DNA of 59,581 bases from Caldilineaceae bacterium (GTDB taxonomy: Bacteria > Chloroflexota > Anaerolineae > Caldilineales > Caldilineaceae). The notes below the pieces were generated by a model that did not search any database, was not told the origin of the DNA, and worked only from the letters and a program-made list of their open reading frames with translations. Both the position numbers and the translations under genes were made by a program. How positions within the stretch are numbered: position 1 is the stretch's first letter; the number at the start of each line of letters is the position of its first letter. The stretch is taken from positions 1 to 59,581 of the forward strand of contig JAGNDO010000029.1 of the NCBI GenBank assembly GCA_018003515.1, read 5' to 3'. Of the stretch, positions 26,990-36,600 are shown one piece after another.

Positions 26990-27587
26990 CTTCGTCCACC
27001 CAATCCTCTTCCACCCAGGTCATGCCCTGGCGACCGGGCACTTTGCGGGTGGGACCGGGCTTGTACAGGGTGCATGACTTGGGACCATAGCAAAAGGTCT
27101 CCCGACGATAGCGCACCTTGCCAGGGTTCCAGTGGTCCACGATGATCTCCACCGCCAAACGACAGCCCCACATGCAGCCGGTGCAGGCCGTGTCGTAGGT
27201 GCGGGTAGCCAGGCGACGATGGCCCCGCTCCCGATACTCAGCCAGAGGCGGCGGGGTATCCATCCACGGCAGGGGTGTGGGATTGGCTGGCGCTGAGCGT
27301 TCCAGGACGATCAGCTTGCTCACTTTGTAGAATTCCGCCGGTTCTGTCTGGGGAGTGACCACAGGCAGACATTCGCCCTGCACCTGGTCGCCCACCCGGA
27401 AGCCATGTTTGGCCTGGGCTGTCTCGCCAATACCCAGGGTGAAGGAGCGCTCCTCGTCGCCGATGACGCCGGTGACGGTCAGCACGTAACCAAGATAAGT
27501 GTGACTGCGCTGATCAAACGAACGAGTCAGACGGATGCGAGGCTGCACCGCCGTGAGGGTTCCCTGCCAGGTGAGTTTGGCGATCAT
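26958..27587 (-). CDS. Conserved hypothetical with OB-like N-terminus and cysteine cluster
   Basis: 209 residues. The first 100 look like a beta-barrel (alternating strands, L-T-W-Q-G-T-L-T-A-V, G-F-R-V-G-D-Q-V-Q-G-E). The last 90 contain C-T-G-C-M-W-G-C and F-C-Y-G-P-K-S-C-T-L-Y, a likely metal site of four or five cysteines. It overlaps the start of the HD pseudogene by 32 bases and follows the PARG-like gene after 114 bases on the same strand. The name is unknown to me. A nucleic-acid or small-ligand binding role is only a guess from the OB-like fold and metal site. Confidence 0.65.
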   Translation of the reverse strand: MIAKLTWQGTLTAVQPRIRLTRSFDQRSHTYLGYVLTVTGVIGDEERSFTLGIGETAQAKHGFRVGDQVQGECLPVVTPQTEPAEFYKVSKLIVLERSAPANPTPLPWMDTPPPLAEYRERGHRRLATRTYDTACTGCMWGCRLAVEIIVDHWNPGKVRYRRETFCYGPKSCTLYKPGPTRKVPGRQGMTWVEEDWVDEDAISHRGEDE

Positions 27588-27701
27588 GGTTTCTCCTTCT
27601 CAGTCCTCGTCCAATCCATGGCCATAAAACCGGTGAGATCGGCATCGTCACCTTGTGAGCTTGCCCAGCAAGACCTCACACTTGTCTGCTCCACCCACAG
27701 A

Positions 27702-28685
27702 TCATGTACCATCGCCGACGCCCCACTTGAAGTTCTGGGCTAGGATCTGTTGGACCAATTGATCTGCGGAGACAGGTGCGCCGATAGGCAACAGATCATC
27801 CAGAAGCCGATGGGCCGTCTGATAGGGAACGACATCTGCTCCGGCGTGGAAGACTAGGGTATGGACCCCGGCAGCCACAGCCGCCAGCATCTGCAGAAGC
27901 GGCATGAGCACCCGGTTACCCCCGTAAGCCCCACATCCCCAATAACCCGTGTGGATGGCAATCTGGGTTTCCGACCCATGCAGATGTCGGGATTCGGCTA
28001 CAGTAGACCCAAAGCCCGTATAGGCCGTGGTCAGGATGGTGCGAATCTGGCCCTCGGTGTAGCGCCCCCGCCCGTTGGCCGGTGCTTCAATAGCCAGGAT
28101 ATTGCTCACGGTCGGCGGGGTGAGCAGGGTGGTGGCTCGTTCGATGGCTTGCCCACTGGCTCGGGCGAAGTGGTTGCCGTAGAGACCGTGGGGCCGCCCC
28201 CCTGCCGAGTTCGGCTCCGTGGCGATAGCGCAACGCCGTTCCACCCCGGCCACCAGGATGGGTGTGGGTTCGCTCTGTTCTACGGTGAAGGTGGACAGAC
28301 CGCTGTCCAGCAACGCGTGGCGCACCGAAGCCAGGGCCGGATGCTCGGTCACCTGCATCTCATCCTGGGCGAAGAGGTAACCGGCGTAGTAGGCGAAGAG
28401 ATCCCAGTGGGCGAAGTTGAGATGCCAGTCGGACCAGCCCGGTACGGAGGGATCGTAGGTGAAGAAGCCAGGTCGCAACTCGAAGGTGGGACGGGCCTCG
28501 CTCCGGGCGATGGTCGCCGGCAGGTTAGCGCCAGACCAGCGGGAGACGTGGATCTCCCCGCTATGGACGCAGTTGGCCGGGCAGGTTAGGGCGAAGACGA
28601 TCAGCTTGTTAGGGTCCTGGGGCTTGGGTGGATGGTCCGCCAGCAGTTGCTGGACCGGGAAGGTACGACGATAGTGGGGAGTCAT
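27702..28685 (-). CDS. PARG-like / macrodomain-fold protein
   Basis: 327 residues. Two elements recall poly(ADP-ribose) glycohydrolases: Q-D-E-M-Q-V (107-112), placed like the catalytic Q-E-E signature, and T-G-Y-W-G-C-G-A-Y-G-G-N (246-257), close to the T-G-N-W-G-C-G-A-F-G-G-D signature of PARG. The product would then bind or cleave ADP-ribose conjugates. It overlaps the upstream caspase-like gene by 4 bases (ATGA), so both come from one mRNA. An early C-P-A-N-C pair is unexplained. The alternative is a related macrodomain binder without activity. No signal peptide is seen. Confidence 0.65.
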   Translation of the reverse strand: MTPHYRRTFPVQQLLADHPPKPQDPNKLIVFALTCPANCVHSGEIHVSRWSGANLPATIARSEARPTFELRPGFFTYDPSVPGWSDWHLNFAHWDLFAYYAGYLFAQDEMQVTEHPALASVRHALLDSGLSTFTVEQSEPTPILVAGVERRCAIATEPNSAGGRPHGLYGNHFARASGQAIERATTLLTPPTVSNILAIEAPANGRGRYTEGQIRTILTTAYTGFGSTVAESRHLHGSETQIAIHTGYWGCGAYGGNRVLMPLLQMLAAVAAGVHTLVFHAGADVVPYQTAHRLLDDLLPIGAPVSADQLVQQILAQNFKWGVGDGT

Positions 28686-29407
28686 GATTGTCGGTTCTCC
28701 AAATCAATGCCTGGCAGCGCCATATCCCAACGACCCACACTCTGAAGCTCCAGACCATATAGGTGCGGCAGCAGACCGGCATCCTGATCCGCCTGAACAG
28801 CGGTGTGGATGCGGTCCAGCCAGTCACCCACTTTGACGGCCTGGGACAGGGTGACCGTGGCATAGTGGGAGAGGACACCGCGGGGTTGGGCGTGTGGACC
28901 GGGCGGCAGGTTGAAGTTCTTGCCCTGGCAGGCCAGTTCCATGCCCGGTTCGGCCCGCATAGTTATAGCGGCGGCGTTAGCCAGCACACGGCTGGCCATC
29001 AGGTTCGAGTGTCACAGGTCGGGCAGGAGGATCAGCTGCACACCATCGGGCAAGGCCAGCGCGTCGAAGAACTCATCCCAGAAGAGATGGCCATGGGCCG
29101 TGGACTCGCCGCCATCGGCAAAGAGCAGACCGGACCGGGCTTCGTTTGCGGTCTCACCGATGAAAAAACCGTGGCCGCTGTAGTGGACGAAGAGGGTGCC
29201 GTCTGCCCAACTGGAGACATGGCGGCCAGCAGATTCCAGAAAAGCCAGGACCAGGGGTCGATCCAGATGGCCATGCAGCATGCGGATCTGGTCTACCGGG
29301 CAGCCTCGCCCCTGGAGGGCCTGGGCCATGGCGGCCATATCGTTGGCCATGGCCGCTTCCCCCGGCTGGGGTCCGGCCATGAGGAGAGCGAGTTGGTTGG
29401 AGGTCAT
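28682..29407 (-). CDS. Caspase-like (C14) protein with in-frame TGA at the catalytic Cys position
   Basis: One uninterrupted frame except for TGA at 29014-29012. From ATG 29407 (AAGGA 7 bases upstream) it encodes L-A-L-L-M-A-G, N-D-M-A-A-M-A-Q-A-L, a long central part, and V-H-Y-S-G-H-G with catalytic His79. At codon 132 the sequence is L-L-P-D-L-(TGA)-H-S-N-L-M-A, aligning with the D-x-C-H-S-G active-site motif of metacaspase-like peptidases. The downstream 109 codons carry features of the rest of the fold (A-A-A-I-T-M-R-A, M-E-L-A, G-V-L-S-H-Y). Either TGA is read as selenocysteine or the gene is freshly inactivated. A second ATG directly after the stop (28999) could yield a separate 105-residue product. 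A hairpin of SECIS-like geometry follows. Confidence 0.7.
28979..29014 (-). promoter_or_regulatory. Candidate bacterial SECIS hairpin after the in-frame TGA
   Basis: On the mRNA, 21 bases separate TGA from a five-base loop (CGUGU). The stem is GCCAGC (28996-28991) with GCUGGC (28985-28980), plus an outer G-U pair. A loop with G in its second place and 16-37 bases from UGA fits the bacterial SECIS rules as I remember them. Such short hairpins also arise by chance in GC-rich coding DNA. Confidence 0.4.
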
Positions 29408-29474
29408 GGCGTTGTCCTTTTGCATTTTTGCACAGCCCGTCGCCCACATGAGAAGGTGTGGAGCGTGCATAGAT

Positions 29475-30344
29475 TCAGTCCGCCAACACCTCAGCCACGG
29501 TCTGCTGCCAGGTGCGGGAAGGATGGAAGTCCAGGTGGGTGCGCAGACGGGTGTCGTCGTAACGCCAGGATTGAGCGTAGAAGCGCATGGCCTGGCGGGT
29601 CTCTTCGTCCATGTCGGCCAGAGGACGGTGGATGAAGGTGCAGGCTGACCCGGTGAGTCGAATTATTTCAGCTACCAGGTCGTGCCAGACAAAGTGGCCG
29701 GCCAGGACGTTCATGGACCCGCCCAAAGGACGTTCCAAACATTCGGCCACAATCCAGGCCAGATCCCGGGCGTCGATCCAGGCGTCCCGGTGTTGGGACC
29801 ACTCGGTCTCGTCTACGCCGGGGAGCAAAACTGTGTCGCTCTGGGTGCGGTCGGTCAGCCGCCGCGGGGCTTTGGGATGGGGTGCCCAGATGTGGGGGGC
29901 GCGCAGGCTGGTGAAGTCCGTGCGGCCTTGGGCGGCCAGCAACCCTTCGCTCACCACTTTGCCGTGGGCGTAGTCATCGTCCGTATCGGTAAGGGGTGTC
30001 TCCTCGCTGATCAGGGGAGCGTTGCTCAGGCCATAGACATCCAGACTGCTGAAGTAGACAAAGGGGCCATGCCGCCAGCCGTCCAGCAGGGCTTGCATGG
30101 CGGCGATGTCCACCGCCGAGTCGGTGAAGGTGCAGGCGGCGTGGACGATGCCCGTTACCCCCTCACATGCCCGGCGCAGGGAGTCCGGGTCGGAGAGGTC
30201 GCCGATGGCCACCTCCACCCCCAACGCCGCCAGCTTGGGGGCCGATTCTGCGCGAGCCAGCGCCCGCACGGGCAGGGTACGCCGTTGAAGTTCACGGATG
30301 ACGTAGTTGCCGGATAAGCCGGTGCCGCCGGTGACGAGGATCAT
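29475..30344 (-). CDS. NAD(P)-dependent epimerase/dehydratase (extended SDR)
   Basis: 289 residues. A Rossmann nucleotide motif T-G-G-T-G-L-S-G opens the protein (residues 5-12). H-A-A-C-T-F follows strand 4, Y-F-S-S-L-D-V-Y-G carries the active Ser region, and Y-A-H-G-K is the catalytic Y-x-x-x-K. It should be a nucleoside-diphosphate-sugar epimerase-type enzyme; the substrate is unknown. It lies between the caspase-like gene and metalloprotease 1 on the same strand. A fragment of a second copy (about 37333-37525) lies upstream of that metalloprotease, showing an ancestral duplication. The start was chosen at the first ATG, directly before the Rossmann strand. Confidence 0.8.
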   Translation of the reverse strand: MILVTGGTGLSGNYVIRELQRRTLPVRALARAESAPKLAALGVEVAIGDLSDPDSLRRACEGVTGIVHAACTFTDSAVDIAAMQALLDGWRHGPFVYFSSLDVYGLSNAPLISEETPLTDTDDDYAHGKVVSEGLLAAQGRTDFTSLRAPHIWAPHPKAPRRLTDRTQSDTVLLPGVDETEWSQHRDAWIDARDLAWIVAECLERPLGGSMNVLAGHFVWHDLVAEIIRLTGSACTFIHRPLADMDEETRQAMRFYAQSWRYDDTRLRTHLDFHPSRTWQQTVAEVLAD

Positions 30345-30346
30345 GG

Positions 30347-30624
30347 GCGAATTCTCCGTTTCTATTCACACACTTGCAGGCTGACGTTGTCCACCCTCAT
30401 CCAGCGGGGCGCGGTGCGGCCATCGTTGGTGACCTGGAAGAAGAGACGCACCCAGGTGCCACGGAACGGGGTCAGGTCATAGGATTGGGAAGTGTCCAGG
30501 TCAGCCTGACCGGTGAGGTGCTCGGTCATTTTCACGGATTGGTCCAGCCCTCGGATCTGCAAGAAGCGGCCCTGGCTGCCAGTCTGTCCATCCGTGCGAT
30601 AGTCAAAGGTCATGGTGGCGCTGG
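30347..30624. repeat. 278-bp block identical to 37520-37797
   Basis: The 3' ends of the two propeller-metalloprotease genes, with their stop codons and about 15 bases beyond, appear identical base for base; outside the block they diverge. This points to a recent exchange or duplication. Confidence 0.85.
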
Positions 30625-33600
30625 CGATTCTGTACGGGATCAGGATGTCCTGATAGGCAGTGGAATAGGCGAGTCCTCTGGGGGCTGGAGCTTGCGGACC
30701 CACTCCGAGAAACAGCACCCGTTGGCCCTCGCCCAGATCTTCGATCCTGGCTTGACTGGGGGTGAGGGAGAACGCCCAACCATCACCCGTGTCAAAATTG
30801 CCATTGCGCACGATTTCTTGGCACGAGACAGGCGTAGCCACTTGTAGGATAGGCTTGCTGGGCTGGGGTTCAACGGGTGAATCCAGGCCGACGCTACTTT
30901 CATCCTGCACCGCAAGAGTTTCACTATCAGGAGTTGTTGCATCCCAGTCAAGACGTGATTGTTGCTCTGCGGCTGGATAGACGACTACCCCGGAGTCGAC
31001 AAGGTGGTTAGGCGCACTACAATTTGCCTCCTGCTCGGTCGCTACTCGCACCTTGACCACAAAACTGCTATCGTCCCCCTCAATCGTGCCCTGCCCACAT
31101 GGAACTTCATCCACATAGACCGTGACGGTCATGCCGGATGTGACAGTGAAACCCGGCACCTGACTGGTCACGGTGCCGAAATAGATGGCAGGCGGGTTGG
31201 TTAAATAACGACTGCTTACCGAGGTTGTGAGCGTCTGAGTTTCTTGGGTATTGCCCTTGATGCGTAGGACAACCCCATCCTCTCCCTTTTTGTCAATATA
31301 GATCAAGTACCCCTGCCCAAACCGCATGGTCTCCAGGTCACTTGCCCAAGATTCCGCACCGGGAATGTAGACGTTCCAGGGATCTTCTGAATCATTCTCG
31401 TCGAAACCGTAGACCACCGAATAGTCACCAGCGATGGAAGCCAGCACTTCGGTGACCAGACGGGTTCCTTGAACGGGGTAACCGATCAGATTCCATCCAT
31501 CCTCCAGGACAATCTCCACGGTCGAAAACATGGCGTAGATGCCCGGACCATCGACTTTGGCCGATGCCTGGTTCTGTGCCATATCGAGGGCGGTCTCCAA
31601 GGGCGTCCAACAATCTATGTCACTCGCATCGCCCACACACCTATCTTCCAGATGATAAATCTTCAGCCAAAGCTCTTCCCCGGTAGGCACTTCGTTGCCA
31701 AGATAGCCGAAGCTGATGACCGTATCGGTGATGGTGTCGCTCAACGCAAGATCCTGGGAGGAGACAACCAGGCGGTAGGCATGGCCGACCAGGGTGGCCC
31801 ACTCGGGTAGTTTGGGCACATTTAGCACGGATTGGATGGTGACAAACTGCCCCTCTGGGAAGTCTCCCTGCTTGAAGAGGATGACCTGTCCGTCGGTGGA
31901 GACGGCGGGGGCATAGCGGGCTTTGGTATAGGCGAAGCCGACTCTAGCTCTTGCAAAGGCAAAACCGACTCTGGCCCGTGCAAAGGCAAAACCGACTCTG
32001 GCTCTAGCAAAGGCATAGCCGTTGTTCTCTGCACCTTCCCCGGGATTGCCGCCCACGGAGAAGTCGGTGATGACGCTGTCAGGATACGGCTCATGCGGAT
32101 CGTCCGCAATCCAGACGTGGACATAGCCGCTGGCGGCGGGCGCTTCCAGGGAGAAGACCGTGGTGGCGGTCAACCTAGTTGTCACCGTCAAGCTCAAGAC
32201 CTGGGAAGCGGGCAGATCCGTGGGGTAGATTCGCGCCTTGAGCAGGTGCACGCCGCTGGGGATGGCTGTGACCGTGACCGTGATCTGGTTGGTGCCCAAG
32301 GGTGTAATGGTCACATCCGGCTGCCAGACAGTTTTGATCAGCGACAACCCCTCGGCATTTGGTTTGACCAGACCGCACCCTTGACGATCACCGGCTGGGT
32401 CAAACACGCAGAGGGTGTCACCGGGGGCGGCTCCCCTGGCCAGCACCTGATCCTGGCGAGGACGGCCCAGGTCGGTGATCCAGTTGTTCTCACCCTCGAA
32501 ATCCAAGCCGGTGAACAGGAAGGCGCGACTGCCTTCGCCGGGTTGAGCCGTGGTTTTCGTCTTATCATCGGTCAGATAGAAGATGGGAATATCCAGGGTG
32601 TCCGCAGGCTGCGCCAGGGGGACAAATTCCACAGTGGTCACGGCGATGGGCAGGCGGCTGGGGCCGACCTGGGTCAGGTTGTCATTCTGGTCATTCTGGT
32701 CACGGGTGCCCTGGCTGTTGATCGCCAACTCAGGATAGAAGGTGAGGATGGTCTCCCAATCGGAACGGCCTGTCTGCTGATTGGACAGGGTTTTTTCGCA
32801 CTCACCGATCCATTTGACGTCATCCACGCCGAAGAATTCGCCCTTGAAGCTTCCACTCTGGTCGTCGGTATAGGGATCGGCCATAGCCCCGCTGCATCCT
32901 GTCACAGCCTCCAGCAACCCGACGAATGGGCTTTTTGGATCCGAGTTGATGCCCAAGTAGTTGTCATCCAGGAAGAGCAGATAGTGGCCCAATTCATGGG
33001 CTAGGATGCGGGGCCAATCCTCACCCAGGTTGCCGCCGCTGTCGCCAAAGCGGTTCCAAGTAGCGCCGATCTGCACTTGCCCCGGTCCGTAGACCACGGG
33101 TGCGTCGGCATTCTTCTGTACGGAATCGGTAATGACCTGGGTGACGATGCCGCCCTGGGCCGCGCTGGGGCGCAGACGGTTGGTGGCGTAGATACGGATG
33201 TGGCTGTCCAGCCAGGGGTCGCCTTCATACTGGCCGACCGCAGCCTTGGCGTCGTGGAAGACCCGAATCTTGCCCAGAGCCAGTCCGCCATTGGTCCAGT
33301 CGAAGAGATACTCCGAAGCCCGGCGCAGGTCAATGGCCAACTGGGAGAGGTATTGGGGATCGTTGCGGGCATCCCATTCCAGGGCCACATCCAGATCGAA
33401 GAGGTAGAGGGGGTTGGCGGCGGAGACGGTCAAGGTCTGCACGCCACCTTTTTGCACCTCAACCATTTTGAGTCCTGTGGGACTCGGTGCGGCGCTGGTG
33501 TAGTAGAGATTGCTCAGGCGGGCCTCAAGTCCCCAGCCGTCCAGCACAGCCTCCTCTGTTCCACGGTTTTCGATTTTCAGGGTCCAATCGCCCCCGGCTA

Positions 33601-36600
33601 TTTCACTCCGCACGGTGTCAACAGGCAGAGTAAGAGAGAGATAGGTTTCAGCGAACGCTTGAGTACCGGTGATGAGGGGCGTACTCGTCAGCCCAGGCGA
33701 GGTCAGGGTAACAAAGAGATTCGCCCCCTGGGTGTGGGTGATGCCCAGCAACAGGCTTAGGTCGCCAATACGCCGGGTCTCGGTAAGGATCAACTGGGCG
33801 GTGACTGTAGTGCCCTTGGTTACGCTGATTGGGGCGGTATGGGACAGGTAAGAGCGAGTGGGCGTAGTGGCCGAAACGATAGCCGTGGGCCAGAGAGCGG
33901 CCAAGGTGTCCGAGATAGCCAATTTCCCCCGGCCTGGAATGTAACCGGTGGGGGCAGTCTGGGCCACTTCACCCGGGCGCAAATAAATGGGCTCAGCATC
34001 CCGGTTGTCTGCCTCAGCCCAATAGACGACGGCGTTGGCCAGCCCGTCCCCTTTCTCAACTACTCGCACTTGATTACCGCGAACGCGGAATGGCAAAGTC
34101 TGCGTCGAGATGAAGGGACGTTGAAACGGCCCAGGGATGCCGTTTTTGCGAGGTTTCAGGTTAGGATAAGCCACAAGACGTACAACAACATTGTCTGATT
34201 GCCCGAAGAAACCACTGGCGTTGACATCCCATGTGAATACATGTGTATTTGTCATAGTGGTTTGCGGGAAGGACAACGTGGCCAGATCGGTGGTTATAGT
34301 ATCGGTCGAAGGCTTGGCTTGTAGCCAGTGTCCTCCCCCATCAAGGGAGAACATGGCCTTGACAGACCGCATAGGCTCGGCAATTGGATGATATAGCGTG
34401 TAGGTAATGGGAATCATCCCAGAGCGAACTAGGGGGAGTGCGTAATCGCTTGTGTGGAGTACCATTATTTCGGACGACATACCACCACTGAGTAGATGCG
34501 CCGGCCGACTGCCCAGATACACCTGGTTGGACTCACCCATACCAGCAGGAAGCCCATAGTTCCCGGTTGCGAGGTCCAAGATCCCATCGCCATTTACATC
34601 CCCCCAGGCCACACTATGAGTGGTGTCTGCCTCCGCTGACGACCACACTGCCTGCTCTCGTAGGCGTGTTCCGTCGTTCAGATATACCCGATTGGGCTCG
34701 CCCGCAAGGTCAGCCCCGCGAGCACCCAACTCTTCTGAATTCCCAACTGCCAGGTCCAAGTCACCATCGCCATCCACATCACCCCAGGCCACGCTTTGGG
34801 TAGCATCCTCCTCCCATGACGACCATGCCGCCTGTACTTGAAGACGACCGCCTTCGTTCAAATACACTCTGTTTGGCTCCAAGAGGTAGTTCCCCACTGC
34901 CAGGTCCATGTCACCATCGTCATCTACATCTCCCCAGGCCACACTACGTGTCCCATCCTCCTCCACAGACGACCATGTCGCATGTATCTGTAGGGAACCG
35001 CCTTCGTTCAAGTACACCCGGTTGGGTTGCCCTTGGTTTCCCACCGCCAGATCCAGGTCACCATCGTTATCCACATCCCCCCAAGCCACACTATAAGTGA
35101 TGTCTGCCTCTGCTGACGACCACACCGCCTGTTCGCGTAGACGTTTGCCTTCGTTCAGGTATATCCGATTGGGTTCCCCTTCAGAATCAGTCCCAGTGGC
35201 ACCCAAATGCTTTGAGTTCCCAACTGCCAAGTCCATGTCGCCATCGCCATCCACATCCCCCCAGGCCACACTTTGGGTGGCATCGTTCTCCAAAGATGAC
35301 CACTCTGCCTGTTCTTGAAGGCTCCCATCTACGTTCAGGTACACTTGGTTAGTCTGTCCTGCATTCCCCACGGCCAGATCCAAGTCGCCATCGTCATCCA
35401 CATCCCCCCAGGCCACGCTTTGGGTGGCACTTATCTCAGTTGACGACCGCGCCGCCTGTTCTTGAAGACTATGGCCTTCGTTCAGGTACACCCGGTTCGG
35501 CTGCCCTTCATTCCCCACTGCCAGATCCAGCTTGCCATCACTATCCATATCGCCCCATGCCACGCTTTTGGTTCGGTCCTCCACAGGCGACCAAGGCATC
35601 TGCGTTTGCAGACCACCTCCATTGTTTATGTATACCCGATAGTTGTTCCTGGAGTTCCCCACTGCCAAGTCCAGGTCACCATCACCATCTGCATCCCCCC
35701 AGGCCACGCTCCAGGTGAGATCTTCTTCGTCAGATTGCCACGTCGCCTGCTCTTGCAAGCGTTTGCCATCGTTCAGGTACACAAGATTGGATTGTGCTTT
35801 GCCTTCATCGAGAAAATTACTATGGGCATTGGTCCCAACCGCTAGATCCAGATCGCCGTCACCGTCTACATCTCCCCAGGCCACGCTCATAGTGTTGGTT
35901 CCCGACTCCAATGACCACATCGCCTGCGTTTGTAAAAGTTTGCCTTCGTTTAGATAAACTCGGTCCTTCTGGTATATTCGGTTGCCTACCGCAAGGTCAA
36001 GTTTGCCGTCGCCGTTAACGTCTCCCCAAGCCACACTCTGCGTATAATCCTCTTCATAGGATGACCACATCGCTTGGTCCTGCAGACGATTACCTTCGTT
36101 CAGGTATACCCGGTTTTTTTGTTGTCCAATGTTCCCCACCGCGAGGTCTAGGGTGCCGTCACCATCCATATCTCCCCAGGCCACACTGTATGTGTCATCC
36201 TCTTCCATCTCTTTAGATTGCCACGCTGGCCACTCCTGTAAGTGTTTGCCTTCGTTCAGATACACCCGATTAGGTTCTCGTTTAGCGTCACCCCATGTAT
36301 CCGCTCTCCCATTCCCAACCGCCAGGTCCAGATTGCCATCACCGTCCATATCCCCCCACGCCACGCTATTGGTGCTATCTTCTTCCTGTGAAAACCATCC
36401 TGCTTTCCTCTGGAGGGTTCCGCCTTCGTTTAGATATACCCGATTGGGTGTTCCAAAGTTTCCTACCGCCAGATCCAGATAACCATCACCATCCATATCT
36501 CCCCAGGCCACGCTTCGGGTGTCTTCCTCCTCGATGGATGACCATGCTGCGTACACCTGCAAGCGGCCATCAACGTTCAGATATACACGGTTGGAGCCAC

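Noticed and set aside
28682..28999. Independent 105-residue gene starting at 28999
   Set aside because: Possible by re-initiation, but its sequence reads as the second half of the caspase fold in the same frame, so one gene with a TGA is the better model.
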